From Acidobacteriaceae bacterium (GTDB taxonomy: Bacteria > Acidobacteriota > Terriglobia > Terriglobales > SbA1): DNA of 13,673 nt. The stretch lies in assembly GCA_019237515.1 (NCBI GenBank), contig JAFAGX010000162.1, positions 1 to 13,673 on the forward strand. Reading direction: 5' to 3'. How positions within the stretch are numbered: the first letter of the stretch is position 1; each line of letters opens with the position of its first letter. The notes under the pieces were generated by a model. That model did no database searches and was not told the DNA's origin. It worked only from the letters and a program-made list of their open reading frames with translations. A program made the translations under genes and the position numbers. Of the stretch, positions 7,005 to 13,673 are shown in pieces.

Positions 7005-7395
7005 ATGAAACGCGTCACGGGTATTGGCGGATTTTCTTCAAATCCGAGAACCCTGAAAAGTTGTATGAATGGTACGAGGAGCATTTGGGAATCTGCTGCG
7101 AGCCTCATGGACAAGGCGCTGAATTTCGCTGGCGCGAACGTGCGATGCGGCGGTAGAGGGGTCGACTACGTGGTCTATTTTTCCCAAGAACACACGGTAT
7201 TTTGGTGCCAGCACCGCCGGTCACATGGTGAATTATCGGGTTGATAATCTGGACGCCCTGCTGGTGGCGCTGGCAAGCGAGGGGGTTCAAATCGATCCGC
7301 ATCGCGAAGACTACGAGTATGGGCGATTTGCGTGGATCATCGATCCGGACGGCAATCGGATTGAGTTGTGGGAACCGTCGAAAACAAGCAAGTAA
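7005..7395 (+). pseudogene. VOC/glyoxalase-family gene with two frameshifts
   Basis: Reading across three frames restores a typical small VOC protein of about 130 residues. Frame one gives MKRVTGIGGF from the ATG at 7005. At 7031-7035 the T-run is one base short; after a shift the next frame reads KSENPEKLYEWYEEHLGI and later AEFRWRER. Around 7141-7144 a second single-base loss (one G in GCG-GAT) moves to the third frame: DAAVEGSTTWSIFPKNTRYFG, then VDNLDALLVALASEGV and WIIDPDGNRIELWEPS, ending TAA at 7393-7395. The family's metal-binding Glu is at IELWE. VOC enzymes include glyoxalases, dioxygenases and antibiotic-binding proteins; the role here is unknown. Without correction the product would be a nonsense polypeptide. 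Both losses are single bases in short homopolymers, so a sequencing error cannot be excluded, but all other genes in the window are intact. Confidence 0.85.
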
Positions 7396-7406
7396 GCACG
7401 GAACTT

Positions 7407-7823
7407 TCATGATTCGTATCTGGACAGCGGGTAGAGAGCAAGCGCTTTACCCATTTTTTCGAATTCGGGATCGGCGGTGACCAGCCATGCGTCCTGCTCG
7501 GTAGCTAGTTCAGCGGCAAAGGAATCAGCGTAACCCAGGCTGTACCTCTCTTTAATGGCGCCGGCCCGCGTGGCGCGTTCTCGATCCGCTGCAATAACTG
7601 AGATCGGCATTTGGAGCAATCTGGACTCGGCTTCGCGGGCCAATTTTTCTCCATGACGCCGCCATGCAATGTAGAAGACTTCCCCCCAATTCACAGCGGA
7701 CATCAGCAGAGGCGAATCGTTTCTTAAACCTTCACCCAACAAACGCCGCACTTTTTCAGCCGCACCTTGTCGATCCTCAAAGAAACCGATGAGGGCGTTC
7801 GCATCAAGCACATATCGCGGCAT
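7407..7823 (-). CDS. vapC: VapC-type PIN-domain toxin
   Basis: A 138-residue single PIN domain, the usual VapC size. The acidic active-site residues are Asp7 (YVLDANALIGFFED), Glu48 (NWGEVFY), Asp100 (GYADSFAAELA) and Asp118 (LVTADPEF). VapC toxins are Mg-dependent ribonucleases that cut tRNA, rRNA or mRNA when not held by their antitoxin. The ATG at 7823 comes 12 bases after the stop of the AbrB-type antitoxin gene on the same strand, so both are surely on one transcript. The target RNA cannot be read from sequence. It ends 11 bases from the convergent broken VOC gene. Confidence 0.92.
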   Translation of the reverse strand: MPRYVLDANALIGFFEDRQGAAEKVRRLLGEGLRNDSPLLMSAVNWGEVFYIAWRRHGEKLAREAESRLLQMPISVIAADRERATRAGAIKERYSLGYADSFAAELATEQDAWLVTADPEFEKMGKALALYPLSRYES

Positions 7824-7835
7824 GCCAGTCGTCCG

Positions 7836-8087
7836 TTATTTTTCTCGGCTTCGCTCTCGTTGGCGTTCTGCAAATAACTCGTCGAACATTGTTGGTTCGC
7901 CAGGTTTGGGCTTCAGAAAACCCCTGATTTCATCTAGCTGCCGCTCGGTTACAGGCGTGAGCACTAGCCGGCCACCTTCCTCGCTCCAATTGGCAGGAGT
8001 GCCTGTCGTGAGATCGAGTTTTGCGCGCAACTCGGCAGGAATCACCACTTGCCCTTTAGAGCTAACGACAGTTTTATACGTCCGCAT
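7836..8087 (-). CDS. vapB: AbrB/SpoVT-type antitoxin of the VapBC pair
   Basis: An 83-residue antitoxin. Residues 1-48 are the swapped-hairpin DNA-binding domain (KTVVSSKGQVVIPAELRAKLDL, described by its SSKGQVVIP core), which binds the operon's own operator. The C-terminal half is charged and helical (QLDEIRGFL, FDELFAERQRERSREK) and would wrap the VapC active site. The gene precedes vapC with 12 bases between. The start ATG at 8087 has GTAAGG immediately next to it with no spacer, so it may be poorly recognised or used from a very short leader; the next family-conserved residues begin right after this Met, so the start itself is secure. Confidence 0.9.
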   Translation of the reverse strand: MRTYKTVVSSKGQVVIPAELRAKLDLTTGTPANWSEEGGRLVLTPVTERQLDEIRGFLKPKPGEPTMFDELFAERQRERSREK

Positions 8088-8088
8088 C

Positions 8089-8132
8089 CTTACATCTTAC
8101 TACAATGTAAGACAAATATATAGATATCTTAC
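8089..8132 (-). promoter_or_regulatory. Palindromic operator/promoter region of vapBC
   Basis: CTTACAT (8089-8095) and ATGTAAG (8105-8111) form a perfect seven-base inverted repeat with nine bases between. ATCTTAC occurs at 8094-8100 and again at 8126-8132, giving further half sites around an AT-rich stretch (8115-8128). The block touches the vapB start codon, where an AbrB-type antitoxin would bind to repress its own operon. Exact -10 and -35 boxes are not clear. Confidence 0.6.
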
Positions 8133-8183
8133 CAAGGAGAGATGGAAGTAGTCGCCTCTCTGGGAAATGCCGGAATTTTCGGC

Positions 8184-8189
8184 TAAAAT
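8184..8189 (+). promoter_or_regulatory. Possible TAAAAT -10 box for the pan operon
   Basis: TAAAAT lies 69 bases before the panB GTG and implies a leader starting near 8196. There is no clear -35. Downstream in the leader, TCCGC (8226-8230) and GCGGA (8236-8240) form a small hairpin just before the GGAGG ribosome binding site at 8249-8253, close enough to affect translation. Both calls rest on motif reading only. Confidence 0.35.
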
Positions 8190-8258
8190 TCGCTGAGCGT
8201 CATCTAATGATGCAGACAGGCTCTATCCGCCGAGAGCGGAGGGGCACTGGAGGAAATC

Positions 8259-9149
8259 GTGAGTCTCACACCAATTGGCGAACCTCGCCAGAAGATCACT
8301 GTTGCTTCCCTTCGAGAAAAGAAAGTTCACCAAGAGCCGATCACTTGTCTGACGGCCTATGACTATGCCACCGCCCGGCTGGTGGATGAGGCAGCGATCG
8401 ATGTGATCCTGGTCGGGGATTCGCTCGCCCAGACTATGCTCGGCTACGAAAACACGTTGACCGTAACGGTCGACGAGATGCTGCATCACACGCGTGCCGT
8501 GCGGCGCGGTGTGAAGCATGCTTTTCTGATTGCGGATATGCCGTACGGATCCTTTCACGTGACCGCGGAGGAAGCCCTTCGCAATGCGGCGCGGTTCGTT
8601 AAAGAGGGTGGCGCCGAGGCAGTAAAGATGGAGGGCGGCGAGAAGCGCGCTGACCTCATCAGACGCGTCATTGATGCCGAAATTCCGGTGGCTGGCCATA
8701 TTGGTTTAACTCCGCAGTCGGTGAACGTAATGGGCGGCTACAAGGTGCAAGGCAAATCTCTGCAGGCGATCGAGCAGCTCATGCGGGATGCGGTAGCCCT
8801 CGACCGAGCGGGGGTCGCATGCCTCTACTTGGAAGGCATTCCACGTGAGGTGGCCGCAATGATCACAGCTGAAGTTTCAACGCCAACGATTGGCATTGGC
8901 GCGGGGCCGGAATGCGACGGTCAGGTTTTAGTGATCCACGACATTTTGAACCTGACCTTCGGACCACCCGCAAAATTTGTGCGGCGATATGGTGACGTGG
9001 CGGCGCTGATCAGTGATGCGGTGCAGGGATTCCGAACGGATGTACTGTCTCGGCAATATCCATCGGATGGTGAGTCGTATCATCTCTCGAAAGACACGCA
9101 GCACGCGTTGGAAGATGTGCTGGAGCGCAAGCAGGGCTTGCGCCGATAA
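8259..9149 (+). CDS. panB: 3-methyl-2-oxobutanoate hydroxymethyltransferase
   Basis: PanB adds a hydroxymethyl group from 5,10-methylene-tetrahydrofolate to 2-oxoisovalerate, giving ketopantoate, the first committed step towards pantothenate and coenzyme A. The 296-residue chain (family about 265-285) has the TIM-barrel landmarks: CLTAYDYATARLVDEA (30-45), the metal-binding VGDS (52-55), IADMPYGSFH (91-100), AVKMEGG (121-127), AGHIGLTPQ (145-153), LEGIP with the catalytic Glu192, and IGIGAG (211-216). The start is a GTG with GGAGG six bases upstream, and family similarity begins soon after. It leads an operon with an unrecognised gene and panC; panD and panE are not in the window. Confidence 0.97.
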   Translation: MSLTPIGEPRQKITVASLREKKVHQEPITCLTAYDYATARLVDEAAIDVILVGDSLAQTMLGYENTLTVTVDEMLHHTRAVRRGVKHAFLIADMPYGSFHVTAEEALRNAARFVKEGGAEAVKMEGGEKRADLIRRVIDAEIPVAGHIGLTPQSVNVMGGYKVQGKSLQAIEQLMRDAVALDRAGVACLYLEGIPREVAAMITAEVSTPTIGIGAGPECDGQVLVIHDILNLTFGPPAKFVRRYGDVAALISDAVQGFRTDVLSRQYPSDGESYHLSKDTQHALEDVLERKQGLRR

Positions 9150-9158
9150 TCTTCGGGA

Positions 9159-9602
9159 ATGAAAGCGGGACTGATAGCACTTGTGGCGGCGAATCTTGTT
9201 ACGTCCTTCGCCTGCACCAAGCCACCCCAAACAGCTTCGGGACCATCTCCTGAAACGGCGGAAGCTCGTCTGTCTCAGATTCCAGCTGCTGATCCTCAGA
9301 AATATAGTCGCTTGCGAGACATGAAAGGTTGGCATAACCCATATCTGCTTCTGAAGCCGGACGGATTCTGGCTCCTGGACGTCAACAATAATGAAGAACG
9401 TCCATTGAAGCCGGACCAGGTACTCAGCGCGCTTGCGGCTCTGCCAGACTCGGCATGGCCTTATGGCAGAGTGGTCGCGGTGCAGGAAATTGTCGGCGGA
9501 AATTCTGATGCAGATCATATTTCGTTGAGAAAAAATCGCGCGATTCTGGCGGGCACGCTTGGAGGAGCCAAAGTGCTGATCAGTTGGGTGCCTACCTCCT
9601 GA
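9159..9602 (+). CDS. Unrecognised exported protein or lipoprotein within the pan operon
   Basis: A 147-residue protein beginning nine bases after panB and ending four bases before panC, thus inside the operon. The N-terminus (MKAGLIALVAANLVTSFAC) looks like a signal sequence ending at Cys19. The residues before the cysteine (Ser-Phe-Ala) fit a lipobox only loosely, so lipid attachment is possible but not certain. The mature part starts with a Pro/Thr-rich linker, then a soluble domain (about 45-147) with aromatic-rich YLLLKPDGFWLLDVNN, PDQVLSALAALPDSAWPYGRVVAV and a final beta-like stretch KVLISWVP. No catalytic motif is visible. A CGGGA sequence lies just before the ATG as a weak binding site. 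I cannot assign a function; its place suggests co-expression with, not necessarily a part in, pantothenate synthesis. Confidence 0.8.
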   Translation: MKAGLIALVAANLVTSFACTKPPQTASGPSPETAEARLSQIPAADPQKYSRLRDMKGWHNPYLLLKPDGFWLLDVNNNEERPLKPDQVLSALAALPDSAWPYGRVVAVQEIVGGNSDADHISLRKNRAILAGTLGGAKVLISWVPTS

Positions 9603-9606
9603 GATC

Positions 9607-10473
9607 ATGAAAGTTCGAACCACAGTTGATGGAATGCGGGCCGCGGCACGAGTGGCGCGTCTCGGGGGCTTGCGGGTCGGACTGGTGCCCACGATGGGCG
9701 CGCTGCATGAAGGACATCTTTCGCTGGTTCGGGCCGCGAAAGCGCAGTGTGAAGCTGTGGTCGTCTCCATATTTGTGAACCCGTTGCAATTTGGACCGCA
9801 CGAAGACCTCGCGAAGTATCCGCGCAATTTTGATCGAGATTGCGACCTGCTGAGAAAAGAAGATGTGGATTTTGTCTTCGCGCCGGCGGTGGAAGAACTC
9901 TATCCCGAGAAGGCGATTACGTATGTCACGGTTGAAGGAATGAGTGAGAAACTCTGCGGGCGTTCTCGGCCAGGTCATTTTCGCGGCGTCACAACTGTCG
10001 CGGCGAAGCTTTTTAACATTGTGCAACCACACATGGCTTTTTTCGGACAGAAGGATGCGGCGCAGGTCGCAGTCATTCGGCGCATGATGCGGGACCTGAA
10101 TTTCCCTGTTGAGATCATCGCCTGCCCGATTGTCCGCGAACCCGACCGCCTGGCGATGAGCTCGCGAAATGCTTATCTCAATCCACAGGAGCGCAAGTCT
10201 TCGCTCGTCTTGTATCGGGCATTGCAGGCGGTGGAAGAACGCTTTCGTAAGGGCGAGCGCAATGCAGATGCTCTGGCTCGTTCGGGTAAGCAGCTGGTCG
10301 CGCAAGAGCCCGGAGTGAAACTGGATTATCTCGAGATCGTGGATCCAGACTCGCTCGAGCCAATTGACCAAGTGAATCGTATTGCTCTCGCAGCAACTGC
10401 CGCGTACGTTGGCACCACGCGGCTGATCGATAACGTGCTGCTCGATCCGGCGCAGACGACTGCAATCTCCTAA
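9607..10473 (+). CDS. panC: Pantothenate synthetase (pantoate--beta-alanine ligase)
   Basis: PanC joins pantoate and beta-alanine with ATP, via a pantoyl-adenylate, to give pantothenate in the cytoplasm. The 288-residue length is standard. Landmarks are VPTMGALHEGHLSLV with the HxGH nucleotide motif (His34, His37), VSIFVNPLQFGP (53-64), GHFRGVTTVAAKLF (123-136), FGQKDAAQ (146-153) and the KMSKS-like loop MSSRN (184-188). It begins four bases after the preceding gene's stop, with only a weak GAG nearby, so coupled translation is likely. It ends seven bases from the stop of the convergent DNA glycosylase gene, with no clear terminator between. Confidence 0.97.
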   Translation: MKVRTTVDGMRAAARVARLGGLRVGLVPTMGALHEGHLSLVRAAKAQCEAVVVSIFVNPLQFGPHEDLAKYPRNFDRDCDLLRKEDVDFVFAPAVEELYPEKAITYVTVEGMSEKLCGRSRPGHFRGVTTVAAKLFNIVQPHMAFFGQKDAAQVAVIRRMMRDLNFPVEIIACPIVREPDRLAMSSRNAYLNPQERKSSLVLYRALQAVEERFRKGERNADALARSGKQLVAQEPGVKLDYLEIVDPDSLEPIDQVNRIALAATAAYVGTTRLIDNVLLDPAQTTAIS

Positions 10474-10480
10474 AACTAAT

Positions 10481-11149
10481 CTATTCCGGTAACGCTTCAG
10501 TGCGAAGCCGGGCCGGGCCAGACACAAAGGTGTTTCCGGCAATCACATAGCGAAGCGGCAGCGCGGCGGCTTTGGTGATTCCGATCCGCGCGGTGGTGAG
10601 GACGCGCGGAGTTCGGAAGCCATCGCTTGCAATCAACAGGTCTGAACGCGGATTGGTGAGGTCTTTCGCATTGTCGCGCGCGCGGGTGATGGCGAAAGCT
10701 TCAGCTAATCGACCCGGGCCGCTTGTGAGCAGGCGCAGATCGCGCGGACTTTGAAGATCCATGCCGCGTGCGCGAGCCATGGCTTCAATGCCGTCCATCG
10801 GCTCAGCGGCACGAAACAAAATTCCTCCGGCAATGCCATCGGGAAGACACGAAACATTCAGACAGTAATGATTCCCGTAGATAAAATAAACGTAGGCGCG
10901 GCCGGGAGGACCAAACAGCACTTCATTGCGGGCAGTGCGGCCGGCAGCAGCATGGGCGGCCAGATCCTCTGCGCCGAGGTATGCTTCGACTTCAACGATG
11001 CGTGCTTTGCGGATGATGCGCGCTTCGCGTCGTACCAGGACCTTACCCAATAATTCAGGGCCAACGAGCCGGGGATCGCGATTATAAAAGGATACCGGAA
11101 GGATTTTCAGGCGCTTGCGGCGGAGGGTAGTCTTTGCCTCATGGCTCAT
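10481..11149 (-). CDS. 3-methyladenine DNA glycosylase (AAG/MPG family)
   Basis: This 222-residue enzyme removes alkylated purines such as 3-methyladenine and hypoxanthine from DNA, starting base-excision repair. Family landmarks are LPVSFYNRD at the start of the domain (17-25), LLGKVLVR (33-40), VEVEAYLGAEDLAAH (52-66) with the general-base Glu55 and Tyr57, RTARNEVLFGPPGRAYVYFIYGNHYCLNV (71-99 in outline) and LLTSGPGRLAEAF further on. It is a little longer than most bacterial forms because of a basic N-terminal extension (residues 2-15). Its ATG lies inside the end of the upstream glycosidase gene, giving an 11-base overlap (ATGAGCCATGA), so translation is probably coupled to it. An alternative later start cannot be ruled out. 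Confidence 0.93.
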   Translation of the reverse strand: MSHEAKTTLRRKRLKILPVSFYNRDPRLVGPELLGKVLVRREARIIRKARIVEVEAYLGAEDLAAHAAAGRTARNEVLFGPPGRAYVYFIYGNHYCLNVSCLPDGIAGGILFRAAEPMDGIEAMARARGMDLQSPRDLRLLTSGPGRLAEAFAITRARDNAKDLTNPRSDLLIASDGFRTPRVLTTARIGITKAAALPLRYVIAGNTFVSGPARLRTEALPE

Positions 11150-13061
11150 ACCAAAATACAGCGCCCTTTTCGATAGCGGGTAGTGTATAGGTCATTGAGC
11201 CATTTTCCGCGGTTCCGGTCAATGTTTGGACTTCTCCAAGGAAGGGCAGAAAAAATCCCCGGCCTGCTGTTGCCCCGGCTATGGTAACTTGCGTTCCGTT
11301 TTGAGGGGTCTGAACCGGATTGACATGGCCCTTCAATCCAGCGAAATTCGCAAAGAAGACATGCGGTTTTTCGCCCACCCGCGCAATAGAAGTCGCGATC
11401 ATTGGCGAAGCAACGACGCCGATCAAGGGCTTTTGCGACAGTATCTGTGATAGCTCCCGCTCTCGCTCTGGCGTTGTTTTCTCAAAACCTTTCGCCAGAG
11501 CTGACATGTAGTCTTTGCCGGGAGAGGTTTGAACGAGAATCGTTTGTGGGGCCGCAGGAAGTCCCGTCGCGTTTTCGCCTGCAATGATCAACGTCTTCCC
11601 TCTTTCGACATAGGAGTGAAGAGCCGCTTTCTCGGTTTCGCTAAAAATGCGCACGTCCGGAAGAATCAAGCTACTGCCTTCAAAGCCGGGAAGCGTGCCG
11701 GGGGTGACAACCTGAAATTCCCGATGCTCCTGCATTAGCCAAATGAGAATTCCACGGTATGAGTCGATGAAATCATTGGCGAAGTAATTTCGAGTTGCTG
11801 GAGAGAAATAAACTCCAATTGGATCAATCGGGGTTCGAGGCGAGTACAAAGTTTTCTCGTGCTCTTTGATCCAGGAGAAGATCCGCTTGCGAGTGGGCAG
11901 ATCGTTGGAGCCGGCCATCACGTGGCCGGGCGCATCCCAGAAGTTTGCATTGGCCATGACTTCTGACATGGCGAGATTCATCATCGATTCGCGGCGATCG
12001 CTTTTATCGCCGTCCCACGAATAGTTCAGGATCCAGGTGGCTTTGCCTTGCGCGAAAGCGCGAAAGGAGTGCATACCAACCTGGTAGCAGAACCAATCGA
12101 GCGGAGTGCGAGATGAGGCCATGTGATCGCCTTCGCCGTATTCATACTCGTGGGCAATCGCATCCACGACGCCGTAGAGGCTGTAGACATCGGCCCCGAC
12201 GCGAACCGCCGCTTCCTCGATGCCGGGATAAATTTCAGGGATGGTCTTAATCTCAGGATTGACTGCTTTGGCGGTGCGATCGATCTCGGCCATAAAGTCG
12301 GTGATGGTTTGAATGCGGAAGTCCACCCACTTGCGAAAATTCGAATCCGCAAGGTCGCCGAGTTTCAGATCGTGTTTGGCATCGAGGCCGGTTTGCTGCT
12401 TGAAAGCAGCGATGGTGTAATCGTCGAAGCTGGCCCAACTGTCCTCCCAACCTTCGAAATGGGTCATCCAATAAGGAATATCAACGTAAATGCCATCGAT
12501 TTTCGTGGCCGCAATCTGTCGCACGCGTTCCATGTAGGTTTTGCGCCATTCGGGAGCATAGGGGCTGACCCAGACGTCTTCGTCACCCTTGGCAATCCAG
12601 AAGGCCGTGCCGCCACCGAAGATGGCAGTCTCACCAGTAATTTTTCGTTGCAGCCAATCGGGATGGTCTTTGGCCAAGCTGTGCGGAGTTTTGTCGGCAT
12701 TTGCGGTGATGCATTCCAACCCCGCGATATAAACGAATGCGTGGCTCCCCGCGGCATGCGCTTTCTCGGCAACCGCACGGATGGCTTTGAGCTTTTCTTC
12801 CGGATTCAGAAAACTTTCATAACGTCCCGGAATGTCGTTGTCGACCTCGATCCCGGAAACATCGCTGGCAGTCGCGTTCGCAACGATCTTTTCGGCGTTA
12901 TCGGATTTGAGGCTGTAGGCACCGATACGGACGTAGTTGGTCCAATCCTGATCTCCGCGGCCGGCGCCAAGCAGGACACAGGTAACGAGGAGACAGACCG
13001 TCAAGCGGGCGCGAGCGTTGAATTCGCGCCGAAATGGTTTTGGACGGGCGGCCGCTGGCAT
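11139..13061 (-). CDS. Exported TIM-barrel glycosidase-like protein
   Basis: A 640-residue protein with an N-terminal signal (hydrophobic 19-33 after a basic stretch), a probable TIM barrel (about 44-370) and a flavodoxin/GATase-like domain (about 412-500) like the trimerisation domain of GH42 beta-galactosidases, then a beta-rich end. Candidate catalytic acids are Asp194 in YVDIPYW, Glu276 in IPEIYPG and Glu305/Glu307 in HEYEYGEGD. No exact glycoside hydrolase family is certain; it resembles proteins labelled hypothetical glycosyl hydrolases. The start at 13061 is chosen because AGGGG overlapping the receptor's stop sits just before it and the signal follows; an in-frame ATG at 13220 lies inside the receptor gene. 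Substrate is unknown. With the receptor upstream it suggests uptake and trimming of glycans in the periplasm. Confidence 0.8.
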   Translation of the reverse strand: MPAAARPKPFRREFNARARLTVCLLVTCVLLGAGRGDQDWTNYVRIGAYSLKSDNAEKIVANATASDVSGIEVDNDIPGRYESFLNPEEKLKAIRAVAEKAHAAGSHAFVYIAGLECITANADKTPHSLAKDHPDWLQRKITGETAIFGGGTAFWIAKGDEDVWVSPYAPEWRKTYMERVRQIAATKIDGIYVDIPYWMTHFEGWEDSWASFDDYTIAAFKQQTGLDAKHDLKLGDLADSNFRKWVDFRIQTITDFMAEIDRTAKAVNPEIKTIPEIYPGIEEAAVRVGADVYSLYGVVDAIAHEYEYGEGDHMASSRTPLDWFCYQVGMHSFRAFAQGKATWILNYSWDGDKSDRRESMMNLAMSEVMANANFWDAPGHVMAGSNDLPTRKRIFSWIKEHEKTLYSPRTPIDPIGVYFSPATRNYFANDFIDSYRGILIWLMQEHREFQVVTPGTLPGFEGSSLILPDVRIFSETEKAALHSYVERGKTLIIAGENATGLPAAPQTILVQTSPGKDYMSALAKGFEKTTPERERELSQILSQKPLIGVVASPMIATSIARVGEKPHVFFANFAGLKGHVNPVQTPQNGTQVTIAGATAGRGFFLPFLGEVQTLTGTAENGSMTYTLPAIEKGAVFWYEP

Positions 13062-13065
13062 GCCC

Positions 13066-13673
13066 CTAAAACTCAAAGCGGATCCCGACTTGTCCGTGGC
13101 GAGGAGTACTGCCCGCCGCGGTCGACGAAATTTGCCCAAAAGTTGAGTCGCCCCAAAGGTTATCGGGCATCGCAAAGCGCGGAGTATTAAAGAAGTTGAA
13201 AAATTCCGCGCGAAGCTCAAGCTTCATACCCTCGTGGGGCACGAAGGATTTTTCAAAAGAAAAATCAATATTGTGAATTCCATCGACGCGCAGATTGGAG
13301 AAAAATCGTGGGGCGTTGCCCGGCTGCTCGTAACCGGGGTTGGCGAAACACAAGGAGTTAAACACGCTCAGTGGATTAGCGGAAGACGCGCTTAGCGCCG
13401 AGGCATGGGCACTCACACCGCTGCCGGGATTGCAGATGACGTTGGGCCGCTGGTTGCCATCATCGAGCGTTGCCTGTGACATGCCGATATCGATCGGCTG
13501 GCCTGACTGCTCGGTCACAATGGTGGAAACCGTCCAGCCGCCCACCACCGCGTCGAGGACCCGATTCATGCCACGTCCGATCCAGAGTCCCCGGCCGACG
13601 GGTACATCGACAATCATGGCCAATGCCAAACGATGAGTCGCATCATTGGCGCTGAGCGAGTGCTCCGCCTTTA
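13066..13673 (-). CDS. C-terminal part of a TonB-dependent receptor (partial)
   Basis: The last 201 residues or so of an outer-membrane receptor whose beginning lies beyond the window; the frame stays open to 13671. It shows barrel features of the Oar-like receptors abundant in Acidobacteriota: DATHRLALAMIVDVPVGRG, GGWTVSTIVTEQSGQPIDI, NIDFSFEKSFVPHEG, LELRAEFFNFFNTPRF and the ending GQVGIRFEF with a terminal Phe, the outer-membrane assembly signal. Such receptors import large substrates, often glycans or metal chelates, using TonB. Alternatively, some members act in adhesion. Two cysteines (in VICNPGSG and LCFANPG) may pair in an external loop. Its stop is four bases from the start of the glycosidase gene, so they are co-transcribed. 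Confidence 0.9.
   Translation of the reverse strand, partial: KAEHSLSANDATHRLALAMIVDVPVGRGLWIGRGMNRVLDAVVGGWTVSTIVTEQSGQPIDIGMSQATLDDGNQRPNVICNPGSGVSAHASALSASSANPLSVFNSLCFANPGYEQPGNAPRFFSNLRVDGIHNIDFSFEKSFVPHEGMKLELRAEFFNFFNTPRFAMPDNLWGDSTFGQISSTAAGSTPRHGQVGIRFEF

Noticed and set aside
6888..7244. 118-aa plus-strand frame as a real gene
   Set aside because: Only its middle part matches the VOC start; beyond the T-run the family sequence continues in another frame, so it is a fragment of the broken gene.
8928..10542. Two long minus-strand frames (299 and 316 aa) opposite the pan operon
   Set aside because: They are shadows of panB, the small exported gene and panC, all of which have firm motifs or spacing on the plus strand.
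12123..13190. 355-aa open frame on the plus strand
   Set aside because: It is antisense to the glycosidase-like and receptor genes, shows no family motif, and is explained by the codon bias of the opposite strand.
1..13673. CRISPR array, tRNA, rRNA or insertion sequence
   Set aside because: No regularly spaced repeats, cloverleaf-like genes, transposase motifs or terminal inverted repeats were seen on either strand.

Overview
The window looks like a chromosomal stretch from an Acidobacteriota soil bacterium of the Terriglobia/Koribacter kind. This rests on family resemblance rather than a marker gene: the Oar-like TonB receptor C-terminus, the MoxR/VWA pair, the small secreted CGxxH protein, the membrane PIN-TRAM protein and the degenerate intergenic repeats all recall that phylum. 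Genes are tightly packed on both strands and convergent pairs are only 3-14 nt apart. There is no phage, IS element, CRISPR array, tRNA or rRNA gene.

Left part (1-4860). A small hypothetical gene runs into a convergent short-chain dehydrogenase (SDR), whose promoter sits so close to its ATG that the mRNA may be leaderless. A rightward cluster follows: a stand-alone Lon substrate-binding-domain protein, a MoxR/ChlI-like AAA+ ATPase with a four-cysteine insert, and a VWA-domain protein with an intact MIDAS motif. The last two probably form a chelatase-like or chaperone-like machine. They are separated by a degenerate 7-nt-period inverted repeat.

Middle (4860-8260). A 376-nt gene-free leader with hairpins precedes a membrane-anchored PIN-TRAM protein of the YacL type. 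Then come a leftward secreted or membrane-anchored small cysteine protein, a VOC/glyoxalase-family gene broken by two frameshifts (the only clearly broken gene here), and a leftward VapBC toxin-antitoxin pair with a palindromic operator candidate.

Right part (8260-13673). A pantothenate operon carries panB, an unrecognised small exported protein or lipoprotein, and panC. Convergent to it is a leftward cluster: the end of a TonB-dependent outer-membrane receptor (running off the window), a 640-aa exported TIM-barrel glycosidase-like protein starting 4 nt after the receptor stop, and a 3-methyladenine DNA glycosylase overlapping the glycosidase by 11 nt. The receptor and glycosidase suggest glycan uptake and processing; the repair enzyme appears to be coupled to them by position only.

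The best candidates for something under-described are the AAA+/VWA pair with its cysteine insert and intervening repeat, the extra gene inside the pan operon, and the receptor-glycosidase-DNA repair cluster.
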